Shown here piece by piece: positions 6,841 to 15,800 of a stretch of 64,000 bases of DNA. Positions within the stretch are counted from its first letter, which is position 1; each line of letters begins with the position of its first letter. The notes below the pieces were generated by a model. It was given only the letters and a program-made list of their open reading frames with translations, was not told the origin of the DNA and did not search any database. The position numbers and the translations under genes are program-made. Source of the stretch: CAZFMJ01 sp964520045 (GTDB lineage Bacteria > Elusimicrobiota > Elusimicrobia > Elusimicrobiales > CAZFMJ01); assembly GCA_964520045.1 (NCBI GenBank), contig CAZFMJ010000003.1, positions 1-64,000 on the forward strand. Direction: 5' to 3'.

Positions 6841-9201
6841 TCAAGCGGAATTCATTGCTATCCACGCCTGCCCCAATGAGATTCCTCCGTCATTTGCCGG
6901 CGTCTGCTCATTAGTAAAAACCTTAAATCCTGAGCGGGCCAGTTTCGCGATAGTCCCCTCCAGAATAATTCTGTTCTGGAAAACACCCCCCGAAAGAACG
7001 GCTTGTTTTATCCCCGTATTTTTTGAAAGTTTAAAAATCATTTCGCACGCCATATCCGCGACCGAGCGATGGAATTTAGAGGATATATCACGGATTTTTC
7101 CAGCCTCTTTCTCCAAAAGCATGGATTTTATAACAGGACCGGGGTCCGCGATCAAAACTCCGTTTTCTTCATAAATATCAAATCCGTATCCCTGAGCCGG
7201 ATATCCGGCGCAAAGGCTTTCGAGCTCCATAGCGGCCTGCGCCTCGTAAGTAACGTCTTTTCTTATACCGGCGATAAAAGCGGCGGCGTCAAAAAGCCTG
7301 CCCATGCTGGAGGTCATGGGCGAATTGATCCTTCCGTCTATCATCCGCTCTATGACCCCAGCCTCCCGCGAACCGATGTTGTTAAATCCGGCCATGCCGT
7401 ATTTATCCCAGTATCCGGGGCAAAAGGTTTTTATGCAGGAAAGCGCCGTCCTCCATATTCCGTAAACGGCGGCGTCCCCGCCGGGCAAAGGAAAAGGTTT
7501 TAAATGGCCCAGCCTGTTGAAATTTCCGCCTTCAGCCAGAATAAATTCACAGCCCCATATGGTTGAATCCGTTCCATACCCCGTGCCGTCCAATGCGGCG
7601 CCCAGAACAGGTCCGGTTATATTATGTTCCGCCATTACTCCGGCGACATGGGCGAAATGATGCTGTATTCCGATTTTCCTGCCTTCCATTTTTAAGGCAA
7701 GCCTCGTGGAATGATAGTCAGGATGGAGATCATGCGCTATTATTTCGGGCGACACCTCAAGAAAAGCTTTCATCCCGGCAAGGGCTTCAAGATAAAACTC
7801 CTGCGCCTTTTCCTCATCCAAATCCCCGATATACTGTGAAAGGAATGCCTCGTTTGAGCGCGTTAGGCAGAAAGTGTTTTTAAGCAACCCGCCGCACCCC
7901 AGAACACACGGCCCGCTTTTTGCCAAACGCACAGAATCAGGAACATAGCCCCTGGAACGCCGAACCGGATATACTTTATCTTTTCCGGCGAAGACAACCG
8001 AGTCGTCGCACCTGTTATGTATTTCCCTGTTGTGAACAAGAAAAACATCCGCTATGCCGGAAAGCCTTTCAAATGCCTCTTCCCTTGTTCTGCAAATAGG
8101 CTCATCCGCCCTGTTTCCGGAAGTCATCACAAGCGGAGAGACAAACCCCGAATCCGCCAGCATTCTGAATAAAACCGCATGGAGCGGGGTGTAGGCGAGC
8201 ATAATCCCTATGGTATCGAGTCCGTCAGACGGCCATTGGGGACAGCCGTCTTTCTTTTTAAGCATTATTATGGGCGCGCGGGGAGAGGAAAGAACGGATT
8301 TTTCAAAATCTGAAATAAGGCAGAGCTTTTCCGCCTGCGCCATATCGGAAACCATTACCGCAAAAGGCTTATGCGGGCGTTTCTTTAATTTTCTGAGCCT
8401 GATAACGGCTTCCTTGTTTGAAGCGCAGCAAGCAAGATGAAATCCTCCCAGACTCTGAATTGCGGCTATTCTGCCTTCATTAAGCGCCTGCGCGCACAGT
8501 TTTAACGCTTCATGCCCTTTTGAAATTTTGTTTTCACGCAACTGCTCACCCCCCCCCCTCCCTCCCCCCTCGATGGGGAGGGGTAGGGTGGGGGGCGCTT
8601 TCCGAAAGACATGGGCAGTTACGTTTTCACGATGGAACTCAACTTGCGGTCCGCATTCCAGACAGGCATTGGGCTGGGCATGGAATCTCCTGTCCGCCGG
8701 ATCTTCATATTCGGCAAGACAGGCTTTGCACATTGTAAAATCTCTCATCGTAGTGAACGGCCTGTCATAAGGAAGGTTTTTAACTATCGTGAATCTCGGC
8801 CCGCAGTTTGTGCAATTTGTAAAAGGATAAAAATGCCTTCGGCCGGCGGAATTAAAAATATCCTCCCGGCATTGCGCACACATTCCCAAATCAGAAGGCA
8901 CTATTGAAGCGGAAGTCCGCCGGAGCGCGCTCCTGCCTATAACAAAGCTTGTGCCGCCTGAAACAGCCATGTCTTCAATTTTCAGCGAATCTATCCTCGC
9001 TTGGGGAGGAGCGTCGTTTTCTACCGCCCTGATAAAATTTTCAACGTCCCGCGAATTTCCTTCGGCTTCTATAACCACTCCGGAAGAAGTATTTATCACC
9101 AAGCCGGAAATATTATTCTTAACGGCATGGCGGTACACCGCGGGCCTGAAGCCCACTCCCTGCACGATGCCGCTTATCAGAATTTTTTTTCTTTGTTTCA
9201 T
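6841..9201 (-). CDS. hypF: HypF, carbamoyltransferase for NiFe-hydrogenase cyanide ligands
   Basis: A 786-residue HypF, which turns carbamoyl phosphate into a carbamoyl-adenylate and passes it to HypE. That is the first step toward the CN ligands of the NiFe centre. Domains in order: acylphosphatase (GIVQGVGFRPAVYRH, residues 10-25), two zinc fingers with paired CxxC motifs (about 108-183), a YrdC-like domain (about 230-420) and a Kae1-like domain (HHFAHVAGVMAEH, ALDGTGYGTD). Residues 201-220 (proline- then glycine-rich) are extra and come from a repeat inserted in frame. That repeat includes a run of ten G, a possible slippage site. The hydrogenase served is probably the Mvh enzyme encoded at 13-16 kb. 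Confidence 0.95.
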   Translation of the reverse strand: MKQRKKILISGIVQGVGFRPAVYRHAVKNNISGLVINTSSGVVIEAEGNSRDVENFIRAVENDAPPQARIDSLKIEDMAVSGGTSFVIGRSALRRTSASIVPSDLGMCAQCREDIFNSAGRRHFYPFTNCTNCGPRFTIVKNLPYDRPFTTMRDFTMCKACLAEYEDPADRRFHAQPNACLECGPQVEFHRENVTAHVFRKAPPTLPLPIEGGGRGGGEQLRENKISKGHEALKLCAQALNEGRIAAIQSLGGFHLACCASNKEAVIRLRKLKKRPHKPFAVMVSDMAQAEKLCLISDFEKSVLSSPRAPIIMLKKKDGCPQWPSDGLDTIGIMLAYTPLHAVLFRMLADSGFVSPLVMTSGNRADEPICRTREEAFERLSGIADVFLVHNREIHNRCDDSVVFAGKDKVYPVRRSRGYVPDSVRLAKSGPCVLGCGGLLKNTFCLTRSNEAFLSQYIGDLDEEKAQEFYLEALAGMKAFLEVSPEIIAHDLHPDYHSTRLALKMEGRKIGIQHHFAHVAGVMAEHNITGPVLGAALDGTGYGTDSTIWGCEFILAEGGNFNRLGHLKPFPLPGGDAAVYGIWRTALSCIKTFCPGYWDKYGMAGFNNIGSREAGVIERMIDGRINSPMTSSMGRLFDAAAFIAGIRKDVTYEAQAAMELESLCAGYPAQGYGFDIYEENGVLIADPGPVIKSMLLEKEAGKIRDISSKFHRSVADMACEMIFKLSKNTGIKQAVLSGGVFQNRIILEGTIAKLARSGFKVFTNEQTPANDGGISLGQAWIAMNSA
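8547..8605. repeat. GC-skewed palindromic repeat inserted in hypF
   Basis: A C-rich arm and a G-rich arm face each other around CTCGATGGGG, giving a hairpin. The C-rich side includes ten C in a row (G10 in the gene). It encodes residues about 201-220 of HypF, between the zinc fingers and the YrdC domain. The length keeps the frame. Confidence 0.65.
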
Positions 9202-9551
9202 AGCCCTATTCCCGCACAGATATTATCAATTTCGGCTCTTCCGGGTTTAGCTTTGGCGGGGGCCGGTCATGGAATTGCCCCTCCGCCGCGTAGGAAACCC
9301 TCCCGTGGTTTCCCCCTCCACCGCGGAACGGGTGGAGAGGTCTCCCATCCGCTATGCGGCTGCGGAGCAACTCCATGCCTGCCCCTTGACGCTCATGACG
9401 TAAGTTTTAACATTTCTACTTTAAGCCATCTTGGTTTTCTGCGCATGGGTCGTTAGACCCACACGAAAGCATCCTGATTGCCCATGCGTATCCGCACTAC
9501 ACATGTTATAACAATAGTGAAGGATGCGGAAAGCTTTTGAGGAGGGGAAAA
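9202..9551. other. Hairpin-rich spacer between hypF and a secreted protein gene
   Basis: The first part (about 9285-9375) is a cluster of inverted repeats: GGAAACC with GGTTTCC, CCTCCACC with GGGTGGAG, and CCGC with GCGG. It is REP-like and similar in flavour to the hypF insertion. The second part (about 9441-9535) has GCGCATGGG pairing with CCCATGCGT, an overlapping GGGTC-GTTA-GACCC hairpin, and CCGCACTA pairing toward TAGTG and TGCGG. It forms the leader of the 9552 gene. No gene is visible in the spacer. Confidence 0.5.
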
Positions 9552-9980
9552 ATGAAAAGAATAAAAATCCGGTATTCGGTTTTGCCTGCGCTATTATTCG
9601 GGTTTATATCGACGATATCCGCTTCGGACTGGAATGCCGCGTTTGAACAGCCGCAATATGCGGAAATAACGCTGATTTCCGCAAACGCCGATGATATTTC
9701 CGCTTTGGAAAATCTGAAGTTTGACTGCGAAAAAATAACGACGGCCCAGCTTCTGGAATATATCCCGAAATTACTGCCTGCGGTAGAAACGCCTGATTAT
9801 AAATTGTCTATTTTTCTGAGAAAATCCGAGAACAGAAGATATCTGGAACAGGTAAAAAATAAAATGAAAAATTTTATGGAGACCTGCGGCTATAAATACG
9901 GGAAAGATGAAACATGGACGAAGGCGTTAAGCCTGGCAGAAGCGGCCTCCGCCCGCCTTGAGACAATATTAAACTGGTAA
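9552..9980 (+). CDS. Exported protein of unknown function
   Basis: A 142-residue protein with a signal peptide (MKRIKIRYSVL... cleaved near ISA-S, about residue 24). The mature part is helical and charged, with two cysteines (FDCEK, ETCGY) that could pair. The ATG is chosen over an upstream TTG because GAGGAGG sits at the right distance before it. It lies between hypF and hypE but on the opposite strand, and nothing links it to hydrogenase assembly. The long structured leader is its most unusual feature. The family is not recognised. Confidence 0.55.
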   Translation: MKRIKIRYSVLPALLFGFISTISASDWNAAFEQPQYAEITLISANADDISALENLKFDCEKITTAQLLEYIPKLLPAVETPDYKLSIFLRKSENRRYLEQVKNKMKNFMETCGYKYGKDETWTKALSLAEAASARLETILNW

Positions 9981-9986
9981 AAAATA

Positions 9987-11000
9987 TCAGCAGATGCGCG
10001 GAAGCTGTTCCCCTTCAAGCATAAGCAGTATTCTTGAGCCGCCGATTGAAGTATTCAGCCTTACTTTGGCCTGCCCCGAAGACACTTTTCCTATTATGGC
10101 GGAGTCTCTTCCGTATTCATGGCTTTTCATGATTGATAAAATCTTTTCTGCGTCGCATTCATCAACAAACGCGACTAATTTTCCCTCATTGGCGACATAA
10201 AGCGGATCAAGCCCCAAAAGAGCGCATGCGCCGGATACGGCAGGGCTTACCGGAATGGAATTTTCATCGATATCAACCGTACAGCCCGAAGCGGAAGCTA
10301 TTTCATTCAATGCAGAGGCAAGACCGCCTCTTGTTAAATCCCTGAGAACATGTATAGCCGAAGAGACGCCTAGCATTTTTTCCACAAGCGAATTAAGCGG
10401 AACGGCGTCGCTTTTTATTCCGCTTTCAAGACCCAGATTATTTCTGGCATTCATTACCGCTACGCCGTGCTCCGCAAGATTTCCGCTCATGATTATAACA
10501 TCGCCTGTTTGAGCGTTTGCGCCGGATAAATTCACGCCCTCCGGTATCACGCCTATGCCGGCAGTGGTTATAAACAGCTTGTCGGCATGGCCTTTTTCCA
10601 CTACCTTTGTGTCTCCGGTAACTATCGAAACCCCCGCCGCGCGAGCCGATTCGGCCATGGAACCGGCGATACGCTCAAGAAGAGCGGCGTCCAATCCCTC
10701 TTCCATTATAAAAGCCGCGGACAGGGCTATCGGTTTTGCGCCCTTCATCGCAAGGTCGTTCACCGTGCCGCAGACAGCCAGTCTGCCGATATCTCCGCCC
10801 GGAAATTCCAGCGGGCTTACGACATAACCGTCAGTGGTGAATGCCAGACGCCCGCCGTCTATGGATAATTCCGCCGCATCATCCATGGCATTGAGCGCGG
10901 GATTGGAAAACCGTTTGGCAAAAACTTCTTTTATGAGCTCATGCGTCAGCCTTCCCCCGCTTCCATGCCCGAGCATTATTTTTTGAATCCCTTTGCCCAT
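9987..11000 (-). CDS. hypE: HypE, carbamoyl dehydratase of hydrogenase maturation
   Basis: A 337-residue HypE of normal length. It dehydrates the carbamoyl group placed on its C-terminal cysteine to a thiocyanate and hands the CN to the HypC-HypD scaffold. The start MLGHGSGGRLTHELI, the ATP-binding MDDAAELSI and VTGDTKVVEKG segments, and the required C-terminal PRIC are all present. The true start is the ATG at 11000, because the upstream extension overlaps the divergent gene. TATTAT sits exactly six bases before that ATG and no ribosome site is seen, so the message is probably leaderless. It pairs functionally with hypF and with hypCD at 42-43 kb. Confidence 0.95.
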   Translation of the reverse strand: MGKGIQKIMLGHGSGGRLTHELIKEVFAKRFSNPALNAMDDAAELSIDGGRLAFTTDGYVVSPLEFPGGDIGRLAVCGTVNDLAMKGAKPIALSAAFIMEEGLDAALLERIAGSMAESARAAGVSIVTGDTKVVEKGHADKLFITTAGIGVIPEGVNLSGANAQTGDVIIMSGNLAEHGVAVMNARNNLGLESGIKSDAVPLNSLVEKMLGVSSAIHVLRDLTRGGLASALNEIASASGCTVDIDENSIPVSPAVSGACALLGLDPLYVANEGKLVAFVDECDAEKILSIMKSHEYGRDSAIIGKVSSGQAKVRLNTSIGGSRILLMLEGEQLPRIC

Positions 11001-11031
11001 AATAAAATAATACCAAATTACCCGCGGCAAT

Positions 11032-11059
11032 TTGCCTGCGTTGAAGCACAAATTATAGT
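11032..11059 (+). promoter_or_regulatory. Sigma-70-type promoter for the phosphate transport pair
   Basis: TTGCCT (11032-11037) and TATAGT (11054-11059) are 16 bases apart, 47 bases before the DUF47 start codon. The start codon has its own AAGGAG site. Confidence 0.45.
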
Positions 11060-11106
11060 ATTGAAGGGCAGTATATACCGCAAGAATAATTTTAAGGAGA
11101 AGCCTT

Positions 11107-11733
11107 ATGGGGTTTTCATTTATACCGAAGGAAATGAAATTTTTCGACCTTTTCGACCAGCAGAGCAAAAATGTGGTCAAGGGCTGTGAATGGTTCAAAG
11201 CGATGGCGGCCACCGGCGGTTTTGACGACGCGGGCGTGCAGAAAATGCGCGACATGGAACATGAAAGCGACACTCTTACCCATGAAACCATAGACATGCT
11301 TAACCGCACCTTTATAACCCCTTTTGACAGGGAAGATATTCATTCCCTTGCCTGCGAACTCGACGACGTAATAGACCTTGTGCAGGCCATGACCACAAGA
11401 ATACGGCTTTACAAGATAGCCGTGAAAGACGAATATCTTCCGCAGTTTGCGGAAGTCATACTTCAGTCCGTTAATTTTCTTTCAAAAGCCGTAACCGGCC
11501 TGCGCGACATGAAACGGCCCCGCAGAATACTTGACGCCTGTATAGAAATAAACCGTCTTGAGAATGTCGGAGATCAATTGCGCGAAATAGCCATAAGCAA
11601 ACTCTTTGAAGATACAAAAGACCCGATAACCGTAATAAAATGGAAAGAAATCTACGAATGCGCCGAAACCGTGCTGGATAAATGCGAAGACGTGGCGAAT
11701 ATAGTCGAATCAATAATGGTGAAACAAGGATAA
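11107..11733 (+). CDS. DUF47 (PhoU-like) partner of the phosphate transporter
   Basis: A 208-residue all-helical protein of the DUF47/PhoU-like family. The opening FSFIPKEMKFFDLFDQQ and the paired-acid segments (MRDMEHESDTLTHE, FDREDIHSLACELDDVID) match family members that bind metal clusters and control Pit transporters. It lies 10 bases before the pit gene on the same strand, the usual arrangement. It is cytoplasmic and probably acts on the transporter's activity. AAGGAG precedes the start. Confidence 0.85.
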   Translation: MGFSFIPKEMKFFDLFDQQSKNVVKGCEWFKAMAATGGFDDAGVQKMRDMEHESDTLTHETIDMLNRTFITPFDREDIHSLACELDDVIDLVQAMTTRIRLYKIAVKDEYLPQFAEVILQSVNFLSKAVTGLRDMKRPRRILDACIEINRLENVGDQLREIAISKLFEDTKDPITVIKWKEIYECAETVLDKCEDVANIVESIMVKQG

Positions 11734-11743
11734 CGGACGCGGA

Positions 11744-12730
11744 ATGACACTGGCAATAATTTCCCTTATATTTCTGGCCCTGCTGTTTGATTTTCTGAAC
11801 GGATTTCACGACGCGGCAAATTCCATAGCCACGGTGGTGTCTACGCGGGTGCTTTCCCCGCGCTATGCCGTGATGTGGGCGGCATTTTTTAATTTTATAG
11901 CCTTCCTGTTTTTCGGCCTGCATGTGGCGGGCACCATAGGAAAAGGCATTGTTGATATCGGCGTCATGGATTCTTATGTGATATTCGCCACTCTTATCGG
12001 AGCCTGCGCATGGGATATAATCACATGGCATTACGGACTGCCGACCAGTTCCTCGCACGCCCTGCTGGGCGGGCTTGTAGGCGCCGCGATAGTAAAAGCC
12101 GGAACCGCCTCCCTTGTGATGGCCGGCATATGGAAAACGATCGTATTTATGATTCTTTCCCCCCTCCTCGGACTTTTTCTGGGGCTTCTGATAGGCGTAA
12201 TCGTATACAGGCTTTTTGCCAAATCAGCGCCGGGACAGGTGGACCACTTTTTCAGAAAAGGCCAGCTCTTTTCAGCCGCCTGCTACAGTCTGGGGCATGG
12301 AGGCAATGACGCGCAAAAAACAATGGGCATAATAGCCGGACTTTTGTTTAGTTCAGGACTGCTTGCGGGGGATTTTTATATTCCTTTCTGGGTGGTGCTG
12401 TCCTGCCACGGAGCAATCGCTTTAGGCACGATGTGCGGAGGATGGAAAATAGTAAAGACCATGGGCCAGAAAGTGGCAAAACTGCGGCCCGTGGACGGCT
12501 TCTGCGCGGAAACGGGCGCCGCCGTCACATTGTTTTTATCATCCGCGCTAGGGGTGCCGGTAAGCACAACCCACACGATAACCGGCGCCATAATGGGCAT
12601 AGGCGCGCTGAGAAGATTCAACGCGGTGCGCTGGGGCATGGCAGGACAGATAGTATGGGCGTGGGTTCTCACAATTCCCTGTTCCGCATTAATTTCCGCA
12701 ATAACCTATTACGCAGTTAAACAGTTTTAA
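11744..12730 (+). CDS. pit: PiT-family inorganic phosphate transporter
   Basis: A 328-residue inner-membrane transporter with about ten hydrophobic segments. Both inverted PiT signatures are intact: GFHDAANSIATVVSTR near the N-terminus and GHGGNDAQKTMGI in the second half. VPVSTTHTITGAIMG is the matching late loop. PiT proteins import phosphate, often as a metal-phosphate complex, with protons or sodium. It is the second gene of a two-gene operon with the DUF47 protein. Confidence 0.92.
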   Translation: MTLAIISLIFLALLFDFLNGFHDAANSIATVVSTRVLSPRYAVMWAAFFNFIAFLFFGLHVAGTIGKGIVDIGVMDSYVIFATLIGACAWDIITWHYGLPTSSSHALLGGLVGAAIVKAGTASLVMAGIWKTIVFMILSPLLGLFLGLLIGVIVYRLFAKSAPGQVDHFFRKGQLFSAACYSLGHGGNDAQKTMGIIAGLLFSSGLLAGDFYIPFWVVLSCHGAIALGTMCGGWKIVKTMGQKVAKLRPVDGFCAETGAAVTLFLSSALGVPVSTTHTITGAIMGIGALRRFNAVRWGMAGQIVWAWVLTIPCSALISAITYYAVKQF

Positions 12731-12756
12731 CCGCATGGATAGCCAACAAGTCACCA

Positions 12757-13218
12757 TCAGCCCAGCTGTCTTAATATCTTCTTTGCGCGTTTTACAAATT
12801 CAGGCAGGGCTTTTTGTATTTCAGGGGAAAGTCTTTCGGTTAAAACAAGCGGATTTTCAATTTCCATGGCCAGTATGAGTATGTCTTTGGGGAAGGGGAT
12901 GTTGAGTTTCTCCGCCATTTGAAGTATTTCGGGAAGGCCGGCAAAATGCGGGGAGGGCGCGGTTATTTTGCAAAAATCTTCGGAAGAATATTCAAGAATA
13001 GTTCCCGGCGGGCATTTGCCCGTTGAAATGGCGTCTAAAAGAAGGGCTTTGTCATAGCCTTCCAAAAAGTCTAAAAGCGCAAGTCCTGATTCGGCTGTTT
13101 CCTGAATATCGGCAAAGTCTTCAGGCAATTCTTTTTTTAACAGCCGCGCCGCCGCAAATCCCACGCCGTCATCGCCCAGAATATCGTTACCGAGAGCAAG
13201 CACCAGCAAGCGCTTCAC
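12757..13218 (-). CDS. NiFe-hydrogenase maturation endopeptidase (HycI/HyaD family)
   Basis: A 153-residue peptidase that removes the C-terminal tail of the hydrogenase large subunit once the NiFe centre is in place. The start VLALGNDILGDDGVG holds the nickel-sensing acid residue of the family, and LLDAISTGKCPPGTI carries the second acid. The start is the GTG at 13218, which overlaps the mvhA stop (GTGA). The longer upstream frame lies inside mvhA. It is the last gene of the hdr-mvh operon, directly behind its substrate gene. Confidence 0.9.
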   Translation of the reverse strand: MKRLLVLALGNDILGDDGVGFAAARLLKKELPEDFADIQETAESGLALLDFLEGYDKALLLDAISTGKCPPGTILEYSSEDFCKITAPSPHFAGLPEILQMAEKLNIPFPKDILILAMEIENPLVLTERLSPEIQKALPEFVKRAKKILRQLG

Positions 13219-14723
13219 CGCTTTATCTGCCTTATCACTTTGCCTGAAGCATCCCGGATGTTGAGCAAAAGCGGCATCTGCCCCGGAAGGGTATGAGTGG
13301 CGCAGCCGAAACACGGGTCATAAGCGCGAAACGCCATTTCCACCATATTCAAAAGCCCTTCGGAAACCTCGCCGTTTTTTATAAGGCTTTTTGCCGACTT
13401 ATCAACGCTCATGGCTATGCGGGCGGCATTGTTCTGCGTGGCCACGATTAGATTGGCTTTTGAAATAAGACCATTGTCATCGGTTTCATAGTGGTGTATA
13501 AGAGTTCCCCTCGGGGCCTCCACTATCCCTATTCCCTTTCCCTGCGGCTTTAACGCCATGTTGCGCAGTTCTTTGCTCGTTATCTCTTTGTCATTTAAAA
13601 GCTCGTTTATTCTTTCCGCCGCCTGCATCATTTCCACCACTCTGGCCCAGTGATTTGCCAGAGTATGATGAACCGGCTTTCCTCCCAGCACCTTAAAATA
13701 CTCCTCATACGCCTTCTGCGCCTGAGGAGATGCCATGCCATCGGCGGCATTAAGCCGCGCCAGCGGAGCCACCGCATATATGCCGCTTGAAGGTCCGTCC
13801 ATAAAACCCTGCCAGCCTATGGGCTTCAAATAGCAGAATTTCATATAGCTCCACGGCTCAACATGCTCGGCCACATAATCAAGATATTTATCCGGCTGGA
13901 ACTTTGCGTATTCCTTGCCTTCGGGGGTCACCACCCGGATATGACCGTCATAGAAATTTACTCTATTCTTATCGTCCACCATGCCCATGTAGTATGTTTT
14001 ATGGGTATAAGCGTCCGAAGTTATAATATCCACGTACTTTTTGTTTTTAAGCACGATATCTTTGAACACCTGCAGGGTAAACGCTGCAAATTCCATGGAA
14101 TCTTTGCCCAAATCCCTGAACTTCGGCAAATCCTCGGGAGAAATACCCTTGGCCACGCCGCCGGGAAGACCCATTACGGGATGTATAACTTTGCCGCCCA
14201 GATATGTTATAAGCTCCCGTATCCTTCTGCGCATGGATATGACTTTTTTCCCCACATCAAGACCCACTTTCTCTATAACTCCAGCCACATTCCTGAGATG
14301 TTTCGGCGCGTCCGGCCCTACAATGAAATCAGGACCGCCCAGTATATAAACGTGCAGGGCATGGTCTTCAAGCATAAAAGCGTTATAAAGCAGTTCCCGA
14401 ATCTTGCGCGCGGCGGGAGTCGGCTGAACTTGATACAAATCGTCCAGCGCCTTTACAGCCGCCATATGATGCGCAGTGGGACACACTCCGCATATACGCG
14501 ATGTTATCTGAGGCATATCTTCGGCTGGCCGGCCCCTGCTGAAAATTTCAAATCCCCTTAATTCGGGAATCTGCAGGTATGCCCTGTCTACATTGCCCTT
14601 GTCGTTAAGGAATATTTCTATTCTCCCATGACCTTCCAAACGCGTTATGGGGTCTATGGAAATTTTACGTCTATTATCTTTTACCGCGCTGTTTCCCGCC
14701 ATATGATCTGTATGCGTAGCCAT
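13215..14723 (-). CDS. mvhA: NiFe-hydrogenase large subunit, group 3c (MvhA-like)
   Basis: A 502-residue catalytic subunit of a cytoplasmic NiFe hydrogenase. The N-terminal nickel motif RICGVC (Cys78, Cys81) followed by PTAHH and the C-terminal motif DPCFGCATH (Cys471, Cys474) supply the four cysteine ligands. The 25 residues after His477 should be cut off by the neighbouring peptidase. The opening SIDPITRLEGHGRIEIF is typical. It sits in an operon with mvhG, mvhD and hdrABC, so it should feed H2 electrons to the HdrA flavin, which bifurcates them to ferredoxin and a second acceptor. GGAGT-like bases precede the start. Confidence 0.95.
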   Translation of the reverse strand: MATHTDHMAGNSAVKDNRRKISIDPITRLEGHGRIEIFLNDKGNVDRAYLQIPELRGFEIFSRGRPAEDMPQITSRICGVCPTAHHMAAVKALDDLYQVQPTPAARKIRELLYNAFMLEDHALHVYILGGPDFIVGPDAPKHLRNVAGVIEKVGLDVGKKVISMRRRIRELITYLGGKVIHPVMGLPGGVAKGISPEDLPKFRDLGKDSMEFAAFTLQVFKDIVLKNKKYVDIITSDAYTHKTYYMGMVDDKNRVNFYDGHIRVVTPEGKEYAKFQPDKYLDYVAEHVEPWSYMKFCYLKPIGWQGFMDGPSSGIYAVAPLARLNAADGMASPQAQKAYEEYFKVLGGKPVHHTLANHWARVVEMMQAAERINELLNDKEITSKELRNMALKPQGKGIGIVEAPRGTLIHHYETDDNGLISKANLIVATQNNAARIAMSVDKSAKSLIKNGEVSEGLLNMVEMAFRAYDPCFGCATHTLPGQMPLLLNIRDASGKVIRQIKR

Positions 14724-14803
14724 ATTATGAAACTCCTTATTATGCCGTAAGACTGGGAACTAAACTATCAATATTCTTTTTTCTGTTTCTTTTTTTACGC
14801 TTT

Positions 14804-14834
14804 CCGTCTACCTTCTACCGTTTACCATCTACCC
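14804..14834 (-). repeat. Seven-base repeat array at the mvhG stop codon
   Basis: Read on the minus strand it is GGGTAGA, TGGTAAA, CGGTAGA, AGGTAGA, fitting a unit of NGGTARA. The mvhG stop codon TAG is part of the first unit. Similar arrays mark the ends of five other genes in the window. Confidence 0.6.
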
Positions 14835-15800
14835 TTTATTTACCTTTCCGCGCAAAAGGCATTTTGAAAGCCCGTATCTGTAAAAAGAACCGATGGGGTC
14901 GGGAATACCCGCAAGCACCTTGTCTATGTCTTTCTCATCCTGTCCCGCTATTGAGGATGTTATTGAAGAAACTATTTTAGCCCCCTGGTCCTTTACCCTT
15001 GAAGTAGGACCGAAGCACCCTGAGCACGGCATATTGCCTTTTACGCACAGGGCTTCGCATCCCGCCCTTGTGGCCGGACCAAGGCATAAAAATCCCTGAG
15101 CAAGAACACATTTTTCGGGATCGATAACGGCGCTGTGCGGACGCTTAAATTCGGAAATAACCATGTCCGCCGGCTTTGAATCCTTCCGCGGACACTCATC
15201 GCAAAGCGCTTTATCGGGAGCAAGCACCGAGCCTTTGGGAGGAAGTTTACCGGAAAGGAGCGCGGTGAGCGCCTGCATTATTATCTTAGGAGTAGGCGGA
15301 CAGCCGGGCAGATAGTAATCGGTTTCAATGATCTCGTCAAGAGCCCGCACCATATTGCGCAGCTGGGGAAGCTCAAGCGCATTGCCGTCATTGGAGCAGG
15401 AAGTTTCCGGCCTGACATTCGTTTTATCGTTCACGCTGGGCGATTCACCGTATACATAATCAAATATCCGGCTTCTTTCAAACTGGTTTGAAAGGGCGGG
15501 TATGCCTCCGGCGCAGGCGCAGGCGCCGAATGAAATAACCGCTTGGCTTTTCCTGCGCAGAAGCCTTGCCATTTCCTCCTGCTCGGAAGTCCGCAGAGCC
15601 CCGTTTATAAGCGCGGCGGCTATGGATTTATCCGGCAGGGCTTCTATATCGCTCTTTTTGAAATCCATGGCTACGGGCCAAAACACGATATCCACGGCGT
15701 CAAGCACCTTAAGAACATCCTCGGCTAAATCAACCACCGCCTCCTCGCACCCTCCGCATGAAGCGCACCAGTAAAACGCCACCTTCGGCTTATCTTGCAT
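14829..15800 (-). CDS. mvhG: NiFe-hydrogenase small subunit (MvhG-like)
   Basis: A 323-residue electron-transfer subunit carrying the iron-sulfur clusters that link the NiFe site to MvhD. The proximal cluster motif WCASCGGCEEAVVDL is near the N-terminus, with FGACACAGGIPAL and LPGCPPTPKII following. The C-terminal cysteines (CLGPATRAGC, CVKGNMPCSGCFGP) hold further clusters. There is no twin-arginine leader, so the enzyme is cytoplasmic, as in group 3 hydrogenases. It overlaps mvhD by 11 bases and is separated from mvhA by 105 bases that hold the repeat array. Confidence 0.93.
   Translation of the reverse strand: MQDKPKVAFYWCASCGGCEEAVVDLAEDVLKVLDAVDIVFWPVAMDFKKSDIEALPDKSIAAALINGALRTSEQEEMARLLRRKSQAVISFGACACAGGIPALSNQFERSRIFDYVYGESPSVNDKTNVRPETSCSNDGNALELPQLRNMVRALDEIIETDYYLPGCPPTPKIIMQALTALLSGKLPPKGSVLAPDKALCDECPRKDSKPADMVISEFKRPHSAVIDPEKCVLAQGFLCLGPATRAGCEALCVKGNMPCSGCFGPTSRVKDQGAKIVSSITSSIAGQDEKDIDKVLAGIPDPIGSFYRYGLSKCLLRGKVNKG

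Noticed and set aside
13863..14561. 232-codon plus-strand frame inside mvhA
   Set aside because: It lies wholly opposite a certain hydrogenase gene, an artefact of codon bias.
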